This document shows positions 34,311 through 47,141 of a stretch of 64,000 nucleotides of DNA, one piece after another. The stretch's first letter is position 1. Every line of letters begins with the position of its first letter. The notes under the pieces are model-generated. The model saw only the letters and a list, made by a program, of their open reading frames with translations, was not told the DNA's origin and ran no database searches. Source of the DNA: Siphonodentalium dalli (Eukaryota; Mollusca; Scaphopoda; Gadilida; Siphonodentaliidae); assembly GCA_032622095.1 (NCBI GenBank), contig CP136061.1, positions 3,472,001 through 3,536,000 of the forward strand, given 5' to 3'. The position numbers were made by a program, and so were the translations under genes.

Positions 34311-35639
34311 TTGCTTTTGAGATTAAATATAATAGATTACTATATACATATATAACATATATATTGGTTTTTAAACGGGCAGACTAATGACAACGAATAT
34401 ACAATCGATAAAACGTTGTGCGGGTGAGGAAATCCCCTACCACTACCTTCATCCCCTACCAGATCACACGATCGATATTCATGCTCCATATTAATGTTCA
34501 TTGAAGTTATGTAATACAATTAATAAAATATTTTTTTACGAAAATGATATTTCTTTTTTAGAAGCCCTCTTCGGTATCTACTATAGCTCTGATCAAATGA
34601 TAATTCCCAGCTTTCACGGGCGTCTTAGGAAAGCTCCTGATAGGCACCGCCCAAATGCGGTATATGCATAGAGCTCGGCACATTGCACGTAACCAACTGT
34701 AAACGACCTTGTGTTTGACAACAATATACTACTGGTCCTATGGGCTGGTAGAACCCACCGTGCACCCCACCACTTAACTTCAAAATGGCCGTCAGAAGTG
34801 GAAAATAAACTATTTTTCACTAATATCTTCTAAATTAGTTTCTACTGTTTGGAACTGGTTGAGAATTCAACTTTATTTTTTATTCTTCATGTTAAATTGG
34901 AGCAATGAAATGTGTAATTCTGTGAGTACCAGCCCCTTCCGATCCCTCAAAAATTAGATTTTACAGAACGCGGTTACAAATTTTTCCAAAAAAATCACCA
35001 TTTGGATTCTAGTCTTATTTCAACAAGAAATGAGCAGAAGTTTGCAATGTAAGTCAGCTATACAATTTCTTATGAATATTCCAACTCAATTGATAAAAAA
35101 ATGTTTACAAGTTAATATGCCTTCTATACATTAAATACTAACATTGATGATGTACCTTGTTTAATTTAATTTGATACCAGTGGATAAAGTATTCAAATAC
35201 GTACACAATGACACATCACCTGTTAAACATCCAGTCACAATGATATCATGTATATGGGATATCAGTTTCCCCACCCCACGAAGGGTCCTACGAGCTCATA
35301 AACTATTCTGCTTGAGGTTCATTCCAAATATTTCCACGATCTCTCATTGTACTAACGTATAGATCTCAATAGTTTTCTATCTTCAATTTAACACTGGAAA
35401 CCTCCGAAATTTGAATTGACCTATCACTTTAATAGACGATATCAACGCGGCCCGACTGGATCATGCCTCAGACATTATTTTGTGTTCACTACAGTATCAT
35501 TAAGAACGGATATATAACGGATTGCGTCAAAACATACTCTTTAAGACTATATTCCCAAAGCGTTAGTTTTTTGTGTAGTATCATAGACAGTGGTGGTGCA
35601 TAATTATCCTGCTTACTGTGTATATTCTTTTCATTTCAG
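34311..35639. other. Non-coding stretch upstream of microexon A9
   Basis: AT-rich intron-like sequence. The small minus-strand ORF at 34614-34820 has no recognisable homology. A GTAAGT at 35045 lacks a good acceptor. From about 35560 a pyrimidine-rich region leads into the acceptor at 35639. Confidence 0.5.
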
Positions 35640-35678
35640 AACGATATAGCCAAGAGCTTTATGTCATTATTTCGGAGG
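35640..35678 (+). CDS. Microexon A9 (NDIAKSFMSLFRR)
   Basis: A 39-nt phase-0 exon, NDIAKSFMSLFRR, with a strong acceptor (TATTCTTTTCATTTCAG) and a textbook donor (AGG|GTAAGT). It ends in a dibasic RR, a possible processing site, and its hydrophobic and basic residues alternate as in an amphipathic helix. It has no visible paralogue in the window, unlike the other exons. The donor overlaps the first unit of the 77-bp tandem array, so the array arose in the intron just after it. Membership of the same gene is inferred from strand, phase and size. Confidence 0.45.
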
Positions 35679-35905
35679 GTAAGTATTCGCCTCACGAAGG
35701 ATGCAGACGTGGCCTTAAAGTTTATTTTTTCTTTTGTAGTAGAGGAAGTATGCGCCTCACGAAGGATGCAGACGGGACCTTAAAGTCATTTTTCTTTGGT
35801 AGTAGAGGAAGTATTCGCCTCACGAAGGATGCAGACGGGGCCTTAAAGTAATTTTTCTTTGGTAGTAGAGGACGTGTTTGCCTCACGAGAGATACAGACG
35901 GGGCC
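35665..35905. repeat. Tandem repeat, about 77-bp unit, with CGCCTCACGAAGGATGCAGA
   Basis: Four units of AAGTATTCGCCTCACGAAGG...CTTAAAGT...TTTCTTTGGTAGTAGAGG, the last one divergent. A 77-aa ORF reading through it is a repeat artefact, although part of it overlaps microexon A9 in another frame. Confidence 0.85.
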
Positions 35906-36548
35906 GATGAGCCCGACGTTGTCCGGGCTATTCAAAAATAAAATTTAAAGTCGATAGCTCCATCCGTTTCCGAGATCTGGTCTGCGCATGCGCGAATCTG
36001 GCGTCGCACGGGCTCGGCGACCCGATAAAATTCGTATCCGGGGCAAGATACATTCAAGTCGATAGCTCTACCCAGCCCGACGTTGTCCGGGCTATTCAAA
36101 AACAAAATTTCAAGTCGATAGCTCTACCCGTTTCCGAGATCTGGTCTGCGCATGCGCGAAGCTGGCGTCGCACGGGCTCGGCGACCCGATAAAATTCGTA
36201 TCCGGGACAAGATACATTCACATTGCAAATTTCAAGTCGATAGCTCCACCCGTTTCCGAGATCTCGTCTGCGCATGCTCGAAGCGGGCGCCGCATGGGCT
36301 CGCCAATACGACAAAGTCGACCGCCTGGTCAAACTACACACACGTACCAAGTTTCGTCCCGATCGGTCGAGAATCGTAGGTTTGTATAAATGACAGACAA
36401 ACATACAGACAAACAAACAGAGGTCTTCAAAATATACTATCTCTGTTTGTCTGTTGGTTTATGAATAGCCCGACAACGTCGGGCTGGGAAGAGCTATCGA
36501 CTTGAAATTTGGTTTTTGAATAGCCCGGACAACGTCGGGCTCATCGGC
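35904..36548. mobile_element. TIR element with internal tandem repeats
   Basis: Terminal inverted repeats of about 55 bp: CCGATGAGCCCGACGTTGTC at the left and its complement GACAACGTCGGGCTCATCGG at the right. A second inner copy of both ends lies at 36075-36110 and 36465-36490. The inside is two and a half copies of about 150 bp with AAGTCGATAGCTCTACCCGT and TCTGCGCATGCGCGAA. Non-coding, probably a MITE that inserted one copy within another. Confidence 0.75.
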
Positions 36549-36627
36549 TAGTTGTTATATAAAATAATATGGAGGTATTGAGGATATCAGGAAATGTATT
36601 ACCTCATAATTATTATGTTTTATGGCA

Positions 36628-37812
36628 TTATGCCCAATGTTTTTAAGTACATGCATTCAGCATTTCCACATTTTATACTAATAGAATTATCTCCGTTTAG
36701 AGGTTTATTAAAATGCTGGAATAGAATTAAATAATAAGAAACAGAACAATTCTTTGCTAGGCTATGATTTGGTTTATATTTTATGTTTTAAAATTTGTCC
36801 GCGACCCCCCCCCCCCCCCCTGTGTTATAGCTGATAAAATACTTCGGCTAGATAACATAGTTTTTGTTTTACTATGGATTGAGGTTATCAATTGGTACCG
36901 ATGCATACACAGTGCAGGGATGCGGTACTCGAATGTCGTTTAGTGGCAACAAGCAAGAATGTACACATTGATGACGTGGATATCTCATGACCCCCCCCCG
37001 ATACACGCACAAATATCCAATTATGCCCAATGTTTTTAAGTACATGCATTCAGCATTTCCACATTTTATACTAATAGAATTATCTCCGTTTAGAGGTTTA
37101 TTAAAATGCTGGAATAGAATTAAATAATAAGAAACAGAACAATTCTTTGCTAGGCTATGATTTGGTTTATATTTTATGTTTTAAAATTTGTCCGCGACCC
37201 CCCCCCCCCCCTGTGTTATAGCTGATAAAATACTTCGGCTAGATAACATAGTTTTTGTTTTACTATGGATTGAGGTTATCAATTGGTACCGATGCATACA
37301 CAGTGCAGGGATGCGGTACTCGAATGTCGTTTAGTGGCAACAAGCAAGAATGTACACATTGATGACGTGGATATCTCATGACCCCCCCCGATACACGCAC
37401 AAATATCCAATTATGCCCAATGTTTTTAAGTACATGCATTCAGCATTTCCACATTTTATACTAATAGAATTATCTCCGTTTAGAGGTTTATTAAAATGCT
37501 GGAATAGAATTAAATAATAAGAAACAGAACAATTCTTTGCTAGGCTATGATTTGGTTTATATTTTATGTTTTAAAATTTGTCCGCGACCCCCCCCCCCCC
37601 CTGTGTTATAGCTGATAAAATACTTCGGCTAGATAACATAGTTTTTGTTTTACTATGGATTGAGGTTATCAATTGGTACCGATGCATACACAGTGCAGGG
37701 ATGCGGTACTCGAATGTCGTTTAGTGGCAACAAGCAAGAATGTACACATTGATGACGTGGATATCTCATGACCCCCCCCCCCCCCCCCGATACACGCACA
37801 AATATCCAATAC
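36628..37812. repeat. Near-perfect triplication of a 390-bp unit with poly-C tracts
   Basis: Three copies starting TTATGCCCAATGTTTTTAAG at 36628, 37021 and 37411. They differ mainly in the length of two C-runs per unit (for example 36806-36819 and 36990-37000). Near identity implies very recent expansion, or an assembly artefact at the homopolymers. Non-coding. Confidence 0.95.
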
Positions 37813-39810
37813 AATGATGTAGAGTAATCACTAGGAGGCCCATTGACCATCATTAGGCAGACTGCGACATTATGCAGACGAAATCCGGTCCGCCTAATTT
37901 TTGCATAGATGGTACCGTGCATGTTTGTTTCTCCGTTCATGTGAATGATTATCATGGTGCCACATGTCATACGGAAGTCAATTAGCACTCACAATGGTGT
38001 ATATATATGGAATCACTGAACTAAATGGTTTCCCATAGGCGACAGTGTTAACCGAACAACAACTATCAGTGGGCTGCAGAACGAAAATTATCTATAAAAG
38101 TTGAAATATAAGACTTACAAATTATCTTTTAATTTTTTTTATTGGTAATTGCCATAGCTTGTCACAAACCAAAAATCAACATTATTTACATAATAATGTA
38201 AAGGACAATGAACGAAATTGAAATTCCCAACTACACCTTTTACCGGACTCGGCCTCCTAGTCGCGTAGTTCGACTTTTAAATAAACCAGAATTTCCCATT
38301 CTATAAATAAAACACCAACTGTTAATGTCAGCGCCCACAGCTTTCTAAAATCTCAAGCACAGCATACACCGGTGGTGTTAATAACGTGTCGCATGTATCA
38401 GGTGAAGATAATTCTTCAGTTACCTTCACCTTTAGCATTCCACGGTGTACTCGCTCTAGAACACATTTAGCTCCCCGATTCCAATATATATTTATATCAT
38501 ATGTGTAACACACAGCGTGTCTTATAGTATTTTATCCAAATATAGACCTAATTGAAACCAAAAATGGATTATATCGGGCAGTAGTGGTTTATTTTTTCAA
38601 TATGCGGCATCCTGAAAATTAGTGTCAATCATCAAAATAAAGCAAAACAATTTAGATTTTGTTTTCAATTTTACTAGCCGATTCATCTCGTATAACTGAA
38701 GTATGCCCTTATATACCATAATATTATTAAACATTGAAGAGGACATGTCAATATACATTTTGAGAGGGACATATTGTCCAATTTTTAACCCTTTTCATGC
38801 AGAATTTGGCAATCTATAATAAACATTTACCAAAATTAACAGAAAATTAAAATTAAAAATACTTTAATAGCAATATAAAGCAACCATAAGTCAATTGAAA
38901 TATTTAAACACAATGATACATCAGACAAAGCCTCAGGCATGAAATTTTACCAGATGGCAGGGCATACTGTCTGTTTAACAAATATGCCATGGCAGTCTTG
39001 CACGACAGTAACTCTAGTGGTGATACCATCGCCCCCCCCCCCCAACTTGGGGTGGGGTTACGAACCCCAATATGTCTACTGGGTGCCGGAAGCTTAATAT
39101 GAGGTCAACTGCCACCTTTCCCCAATGGGGGGGGGGGGCTAACACTCCTCAAAATTGTGGGAGGGGGGCTTTAGACCCTCTGACCCCCTAATGGTACCTG
39201 ATGCAAAACTCCCAGATTTATCACTTTCTTTACTATCTACAGGCGAATCCATGCGTTTCTTCTTTAAATGTGTCCAAAATGTGGTCATTATCATTTGAAA
39301 ATAAGAAAAATTTGAAATTAACAACTTATCATGGCGAGACGTGAAATTTCGTAAAATTCAAATTTTTCATATAGGAATCACTTAACTAAATGGATTCCCA
39401 TAGGCGACAGTGTTAACGTTTCGGCCAAATTCACTGAATTGAAGCCTGCAGGCCATACCAGTGATGTTTACCCAGCTAGATTGACACCATTTGATCACGA
39501 AAATGCAAGAAAAATCATAGGTCATGTGTTTACTTTTTTAAATAAATCCCCAAGTGTACGACAGGGCTATCCCACAGACAAATTTGATCTGGAAAAACCC
39601 AGAACTACAGCAGCTAGTTAAATAAATTTCCCGCTCACAAAAAATCCATTCCCCCATTCATTCACCAGTTTAAATTATTTAGATATTATGTACAAATCAA
39701 ATAAACGCGATGTCATCCTTTAATAACGTGTCGCATGTATCAGGTGAAGGTCATTCTTCGGTTACCTTCACCTTTAGAATTCCACGGTGTACTCGCTTAA
39801 GGTCACTTAA
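37813..39810. other. Non-coding stretch with a dispersed repeat pair
   Basis: Two short segments recur in the same order: TTCCCATAGGCGACAGTGTTAA (about 38028 and 39399) and ATAACGTGTCGCATGTATCA...CACGGTGTACTCGCT (38381-38455 and 39722-39797). They mark a degraded duplication of about 450 bp. G- and C-homopolymers occur at 39030-39042 and 39127-39138. No gene recognised. Confidence 0.55.
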
Positions 39811-40263
39811 GGCCCTTACACACGGCGTATATCGCGTGATACACGCGGTATATGCAGCACGTTTTTCTGCGTTTCTGCGATTACGGCGTTGTCTGCGGTG
39901 ACGGAGTTTTCTGCTTACTCGACGTTTTCCGTTGATATCATGGTTTTATTGTTAATCGCGTTGATGAAGCGTTGATAACTGACCTGGACTGAACTGCTTT
40001 GCTTCCAGTGTATTTGTCCTATATCGTCACTACAAACGGCGGAATTTCATTGTTATTCGCGTTGAAGCGATGCACAATCACAGTCCAAAAACCGACTTGG
40101 ACTGAAAACTGATGTGCTTCCAGTGTCTTCGTTCCATACCGTCACTACAAACGGCGGAATTTACCGCAGAGAAAAAACGCGCGATGTAATCCTGTGGTAG
40201 CGTTTTCTGCGTTTCCTGCGTTTTCTGAGATGTCGCCCGCATCGCACGCCGTGTGCAAGCACC
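39811..40263. mobile_element. Putative MITE with CTTACACACGGCGT ends
   Basis: The left end GGCCCTTACACACGGCGT is partly complementary to the right end ACGCCGTGTGCAAGCACCC. TTTCTGCGTTTCTGCG motifs occur just inside both ends. The middle holds two copies of a 110-bp segment (GCTTCCAGTGT...CACTACAAACGGCGGAATTT). Target duplication not clear. Confidence 0.5.
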
Positions 40264-40455
40264 CATTGCGAATATTCAGTGTGTTCTAAGTCAGCGTGTC
40301 AAGTGCCGTGCCGCAAACGCCATGTTTAAGGGCCTTTAGAAAGATTATTGAATAAAATATGCTTGCGCAAAAGTATGCACAGAATTGTATATGGATATCG
40401 CTCATTTGATGTCGCATTGTTTAGATTACAACATGGCTGTGTATAAGTGAGACAA

Positions 40456-40726
40456 CTGAGTCGCGGCCATGTTTAATTCGTCCAGCCCCCATTCCGCGTT
40501 TTAAGTGCTACAGGTCAAATTTCTGGAGGTGCATTCCATATATATATGAAACGTTTGAATATTCATGATTCCATATATAGAATTCATGAATATCCAAAAG
40601 CTCCATAATTATATGGAATCGTGAATATTCAAAAGTTCCATTTATGAAATGCACCTCCCGAACTTTGACCTGCAGCACTTAAACCGCGGAACGGGGCTGG
40701 ATCAATCCAATATGGCCGCGACTCAG
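40456..40726. mobile_element. Long hairpin MITE (271 bp palindrome)
   Basis: The arms run the full length: CTGAGTCGCGGCCATGTT... on the left is complemented by ...ATGGCCGCGACTCAG on the right, including the CCAGCCCC, TTAAGTGCT and GGAGGTGCATT blocks. No coding capacity. Strong potential to form a double-stranded RNA if transcribed. Confidence 0.8.
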
Positions 40727-41100
40727 TGATTTTGCTTATTGGGGTGCGCAATCAAGCACTTTACCTATAAATAGTGAATTCTGCATTGTCTAATTTAATT
40801 ATACCACTTGCATATAACTATAATAGTTGAACTTAGCATTCGCAAACCTGACAATACTTTGCCTTATTGATTAGATATGACATTTTGTCCAGAACGGCCT
40901 GTTATCGAACTATGTGAATATCGCTTCAATTTGCCCTAACACCGAGTAATATAATTTTATCACACATCCGAGTGATTTGGTTTTATGACATGCGATAATT
41001 TATCTACTTCACTACTAAAGAACGTGAATATATCGATTTTGGTGACGTCACTCATATCAAAGAGCTGTCAGTTACTAAGAGCCGATCTAATTAATAATTA

Positions 41101-41244
41101 GGATGTTACTTGGTTGGTTTGATAGTATAGGCCTGATATCAGCCATAGATAACCCAATTTCAGCCTTCGACCCTCGGTCCCAGGCTGTATGAGGTTACCT
41201 CGGGCTGATATCGGGCCTAATATCAAACCAACCAAGTAATATCC
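41101..41244. mobile_element. Hairpin MITE
   Basis: The left arm GGATGTTACTTGGTTGGTTT...GGCCTGATATCAGCC pairs with GGCTGATATCGGGCC...AACCAACCAAGTAATATCC. The loop is about 60 bp. Confidence 0.8.
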
Positions 41245-41324
41245 TTTAAATATTCCGTGGTGGATAAGCATCGCAATTGCACGGAGAAGTGTATTGTATG
41301 TACATGAATAATGTACTGATACGT

Positions 41325-41478
41325 CAAGCTGTCTTCAGACATTAGATTATCACTACATGTAGGATAGTATCGGAATTTGAATTGGAATGAACCATCATCA
41401 GATGTACTTCAAGCTGTCTTCTGACATTTGACTATCACTAGGATAGTATCGGTATTTGCATTGGAATGAACCACATGT
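41325..41478. repeat. Two-copy tandem repeat
   Basis: TCAAGCTGTCTTC...GGATAGTATCGG...TTGGAATGAACCA occurs twice. The rest of 41479-42590 is non-coding; the ORF at 41694-41954 shows no recognisable domain. Confidence 0.7.
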
Positions 41479-42591
41479 ACCTCAAAATGTGTAAAAAATA
41501 GTCATCATGCAGTATATTAAATGGGTATGACTATACACACATATTTGGGTTCTGTCAGGAGCATATATATATAGTTATGCATGTTGTTAATAATAAACAC
41601 ATCCATGGGCATATTATCTAGAATTTATAATAAAGAATGATTGTGTATCTTAATAAGACATTTTAATCAGTTAAGTAAATAACTGTTGATCGCTTGAAAA
41701 CATGCATTGTTATCCTTCATCCCATTCTCCTCTCTTCTGATTGGCTGAGAGTGTGTCACATGGCTGGCCGCAAATCTCTCGTTACCCTTGAGGGTAAGGT
41801 TTCGAAAGTTGTTGACGGCTCAGCGATTACCAGTATAGAACTACAAAGTACTCAACATGCAGGGATTTCCTCACAGATCTCAAATAATTCCATAAAACAC
41901 TCATTTTATAGACCCTACTGTTTCGTAACACCCGCGAACTGTGGTGTTTGCTAATTTACATTATTGTTATTTTTAATTTGCAATTAAACACGCTATGTAA
42001 AATGATGTTGTGCGGACATAAATCCGTTATAAGGTGTAATGTTCATAATGGACCTTTTTGTATCAATAATGAATACCGTGGAACAAATATATCAACCTTA
42101 GTATGCAGTTGGTATTTATTGTATATCAATTGACAATTTCCTTTCGGCTATACATTCCTTCGACTTCACAAGATTATCCTTATGTTGCGTAACAGTCTGT
42201 AACAGTTGTCAATTTCTTTTGCACCACTAAAACTTGTTAGTTTCACATTTAACGTTCTCGAAATTAACTCGTCTACCTGCTTCTATACGCTCATTTGAAA
42301 CGAAGCGGACAATTTCGCCGCATGGCTATACTCTACTTCGAAATTGCTTTACTCCTCTTTCCGTGAACCGATTCCCACAATACGACCAGCAAACTGACTG
42401 CGCAAATGATGGATGTGTTAATTGATTCACAATTTGAACGTTTTATTTTCTAAAAAGCGAGGATTCCAACTTAAAATAAACTCTTCGAACTGGATTAAAA
42501 AATATACGCGCGCACTTAGGCCTGCCGTTAAGGAGGTGCGTGTGTACTCCTTTGTCAGATAACAAAACAGTTGTCACCCTTGTTTTCGCGA

Positions 42592-42694
42592 GACATGGGG
42601 ATTTGTCGCCGCTCTCGACCTGGAATGTCACCGTCGGGCCTGGTGGCACTCGGGTGACATTCCAGGTCTCGAGCGGGCGACGAATCCCCGTGTC
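42592..42694. repeat. GC-rich near-perfect palindrome
   Basis: GACATGGGGATTTGTCGCCG...ACCTGGAATGTCACC is complemented by GGTGACATTCCAGGTC...GGGCGACGAATCCCCGTGTC around a 20-bp loop. Overlapping ORFs on both strands come from the symmetry. It is much richer in GC than its surroundings. Confidence 0.85.
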
Positions 42695-44016
42695 ACTCCC
42701 AATCGTGGGCGACAATATATGTATGAAACTGGCAACGTTTCATTCCATTTATTTGCTTTCGCACACTTTCCTGAATAGAATGTTCGTAGGACACCATATG
42801 CACATGCACTTCTTTTGAGAATTTGGTAGTGATGACTGTCCTGTTCTGGAAATTGGGACATATACAACCTGTCAAACCTGTGGAAAAATCATTCTCAAGT
42901 AAGAAAATAGTTAACTCATTATATCCGATGGATCGATGTATATAGAATCTGGTGCGAAAATGTGAATAGCCGTGTGCGTGACGTGAGCGTTACCTGCAGT
43001 ACGGGCGTTACCTAGTTTATATGAATAAGTCTAAGACAAATAATTGTTAACAATTTGCCAACAAGTGCATATTAAGAATATTCGAGAGAATTTTTATTTG
43101 AATAGTTTAGCCCCGTTTAGTGACTGTATGAACGATTAAAGTCAAATTGTTTGAGCGCAATCGTAATTTGCTATATGCCGACAACAGGCAAGTTAAACTG
43201 GTTGGGAAGACATCATGAAGAACTCGAAACATCTAATGGAAATTTATCTAATCTCCATTTTACGTTTTTACTGCGCCTTCTTTCCGGTGGGTCTACTAGC
43301 GGATAATTGAACAATAAAACTATACAGATAACTCAGTACTTTCTTTGAAGTGACAATTCCGTCGGCCATTTATACACTACAAATAGTAACCACGTGACAG
43401 TATTTGGTGGCCCTGGAAGTGGGTTTATGAGAACTACTATAATTTTTAATGAAAGCCGCCATCTTGGATTTCAAATTTGAATCCACCCGCACACACTGCA
43501 GCCCTCATTTATTGGTGAAATGTTTGAAATGAAAATAATTTTATCTACACAATACGAGACATTTACTATAACTCTGTGTCTTTCCTTCTTCTTTATCATT
43601 CTATTCATTGGTCAGCAAAAATAAACTCCTTCCTAAGTTGAGCTACAGTGTGACTGATACTTTCATTTTTATTACTAATAACTAAGAAATAACGAGATTG
43701 CGCATATCGAAACCAATGTTATATGTGGTTGTTACTTACAGTGGAATTACCAATCAAAGTCCAATTAGTCCAAAAAGATACACAACATTAATCAATATAT
43801 TCAAAAGTGTACAGTAAACATTGGAAAAGGTCAAAGCAATTGTTTCAATACACGAAATGTCGTTATTGTTATTTTACAGACTTGAATTATTTGCAAATTT
43901 GCCCACTACGAATGTCATGGTACTAAAGTATCTTTGTCAGTTTTGACAACCCAATTAGTACAAATTTCAGAAATGTTCAGCTCACCAACAAAAAGAAAAT
44001 TAAAAATACTTGCAAT

Positions 44017-44178
44017 CATGGTCATTCGTATCACGCCAATCACGGTCATTCGTATCACGCCAATCACGGTCATTCGTATCACGCCAATCACGGTCATTCG
44101 TATCACGCCAATCACGGTCATTCGTATCACGCCAATCACGTCATTCGTATCACGCCAATCACGTCATTCGTATCACGC
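44017..44178. repeat. 24-bp tandem repeat, long array
   Basis: Seven regular copies of GGTCATTCGTATCACGCCAA(TCAC), homologous to 1240-1372. The unit length is a multiple of three, so all frames are open and the ORFs across it have no coding meaning. Confidence 0.9.
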
Positions 44179-44244
44179 CAATAATATACTCCACTAATGA
44201 TGTCCAGAGCAGTCGACCTTGTGGTCATTCGTATCACGCAGGCA

Positions 44245-46195
44245 TCGCGGAAATCCATAAACTCATTCATTAGTTAAACGTCGAAACGTTCACAAAAGGA
44301 AATCCATAAACGCATTCATTAGTTAAACGTCGGAACGTTCACAAAAGGAAATCCATAACTCATTCATTAGTTAATGTAGAAACGTTCACAAAAGGAAATC
44401 CATTACTCATTCATTAGTTAAACGTCGAAACCTACACAAAAGGAAATCCATAAACTCATTCATTAGTTAAACGTCGAAACGTTCACAAAAGGAAATCCAT
44501 AACTCACTCATTCATTAGTTAAACGTCAAAACATTCACCAAAGGAAATCCATAAACGCATTAATTAGTTAAACGTGGAAACGTTCACAAAAGGAAATCCA
44601 TAAACTCATTCATTAGTTAAACGTCGAAACGTTCACAAAGGAAATCCATAAACTCATTCATTAGTTAAATGTCGAAACGTTCACAAAAGGAAATCCATAA
44701 ACTCATTCATTAGTTATATGTCGAAACGTTCACAAAAGGAAATACATGAACGCATTAATTAGTTAAACGTCGAGACGTTCACAAAAGGAAATCCATAAAC
44801 GCATTCATTAGTTAAACGTCGAAACGTTCACAAAAGGAAATCCATAAACTCATCCATTAGTTAAACGTCGAAACGTTCAGAAAAGGAATTCCATAAACGC
44901 ATTCATTAGTTAAACGTCGGAACGTTCACATAAGGAAATCCATAACTCATTCATTAGTTAATGTCGAAACGTTCACAAAAGGAAATCCATAACTCATTCA
45001 TTAGTTAAAAGTCGAAACTTTCACAAAAGGAAATCCATAAACTCATTCATTAGTTAAACGTCGAAACGTTCGCAAATGGAAATCCATAACTCACTCATTC
45101 ATTAGTTAAACGTCAAAACGTTCACAAAAGGAAATCCATAAACTCATTCATTAGTTAAAAATCGAAACGTTCACAAAAGAAAATCCATAAACTCATTCAT
45201 TAGTTAAAAATCGAAACGTTCACAAAAGGAAATCCATAAACTCATTCATTAGTTAAAAGTCGAAACGTTCACAAAAGGAAATCCATAAACTCATTCATTA
45301 GTTAAATGTCGAAACGTTCACAAAAGGCAATCCATAAACTCATTCATTAGTTATATGTCGAAACGTTCACAAAAGGAAATCCATAAACTCATTAATTAGT
45401 TAAACATCGAAACGTTCACGAAAGGAAATCCATAACTCACTCATTCATTAGTTAAACGTCGAAACGTTCACAAAAGGAAATCCATAAACTCATTCATTAG
45501 TTAAAAATCGAAACGTTCACAAAAGGAAATCCATAAACTCATTCATTAGTTAATGTCGAAACGTTCACAAAAGGAAATCCATAAACTCATTCATTAGTTA
45601 TATGTCGAAACGTTCACAGAAGGAAATTCATAAACGCATTAATTAGTTAAACGTCGAAACGTTCACAAAAGGAAATCCATAAACTCATTCATTAGTTAAA
45701 GTCGAAACGATCACAAAAGGAAATCCATAACTCACTCATTAGTTAAATGTCGAAACGTTCACAAAAGGAAATCCATAAACGCATTAATTAGATACTGTCG
45801 AAACGTTCACAAAAGGAAATCCATAAACGAATTAATTAGTTAAACGTCGAAACGTTCACAAAAGGAAATCCATAACTCATTCATTAGTTAATGTCGAAAC
45901 GTTCACGGGAAATCCATAAACGCATTAAATAATTAAACGGCGAAACGTTCACTAAAGGAAATCCATAACTCATGCATTAGTTAAATGTCGAAACGTTCAC
46001 AAAAGGAAATCCATAACTCATTCATTCATTAGTTAAACGTCGAAACGATCAAAAAAGGAAATCCATAGCTCATTCATTTGTTAAACGTCGAAACGATAAA
46101 AAAAAAGGAAATCCATAACTCATTCGTTAGTTAAACGTTGAAACGTTCACAAAAGAAAATCCATAAACTCATTCGTTAGTTAAACGTCGAAATGT
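44245..46195. repeat. 49-bp satellite array, about 40 units
   Basis: Tandem copies of GAAACGTTCACAAAAGGAAATCCATAAACTCATTCATTAGTTAAACGT-type sequence, split here by length: core GTTCACAAAAGGAAATCC plus CATTCATTAGTTAAACG. Units vary by point changes and 1-4 bp indels. Copy A has exactly one unit at the same place (about 1360-1405), so the array grew from a single-copy ancestor after the segmental duplication. Confidence 0.95.
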
Positions 46196-47141
46196 TCACC
46201 CATTACTGAGAACGCTCTTTATTATCTATCGCTTTATGGCGACAGATTGAAGCATTCACGCTCTTTATACTAGTTGACAAGTATGGTACCATTATATCTT
46301 TATAAACACAATTTCGTTTTAAAACACATATATTCTGGACAGTCAAAATCTGTTAAACAGTTTCTCTTATCGACGGATTCCAACACTATTCCGGTATATA
46401 TTTGTCACCCCGAAAAACAATTTCGGGGGACTGTATAAATCAGCGATGTCCGTCCGCCCGTTAATCCTTCTGGACGTCCGTCCCAGATGGGTTCGGTGAT
46501 AACTTTAGTTTCAGTTGTCTGATTCTTTTGAAATTCTGTATGTATATTAGCCAAATGAAAATACATGTCAAGTTCGAATTTGGATTCAGTCCACCGATGT
46601 TACCGAAGTTTATGGTTCTTTGAGACTTAGAATTTGACGATTATTTGGGTTTCCGGGTGATAGCTTTAGTTATAGTTATGTTTGTTTTCAAATTTACTCA
46701 TGTGAAAAGACAGACCAAGTTCAAATTTAGGTTATGCCTGCCCATTGTTACCGCAAATATAGTCATTGTCGACTTACAATTTTTCAACTTAGAATTTTGT
46801 TGATTTTTTGGCAATGTCAATTTGAGGTCATATTTCGACATTAAGGGTACGTTCATACGCTGGCAAGTTTGCACGGTATGTTTTTGTGGGCATTTCGTCG
46901 TAGAAAACGTTATGGTGCCAGACTATGAACGAAAAGATGTACATAACATGCATATTTACCAAAGCAAACGACATGAGAAGTAACATTTATGTAGTTCCGC
47001 TAGTAACGATGCTACTGTAATTTGCCTTCAAATACTTGTATGATTTATTCTTGGGAGATAATTGCATGCTATTTACAGGCAAATTCCGCTGGCATCGCTA
47101 TGTGTGGAACTGCAGAGATTTTACTTCGCACGTAGTTAGCT

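Noticed and set aside
35618..35851. 77-aa ORF across the CGCCTCACGAAGG repeat
   Set aside because: It is the repeat unit (about 77 bp) read in frame, and it overlaps microexon A9 in a different frame.
41750..41800. Possible 42-nt exon ending GAGG|GTAAGG
   Set aside because: The acceptor choice is arbitrary among several AGs, the donor lies in a short palindrome, and there is no paralogue to support it.
42443..42875. Several overlapping ORFs on both strands
   Set aside because: Symmetry of the palindrome at 42592-42694 opens matching frames on both strands.
44010..44273. ORFs of 74-87 aa on both strands with a perfect 8-residue repeat
   Set aside because: They come from a 24-bp tandem repeat whose unit is a multiple of three, so every frame is open. 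There is no start context or splice support.
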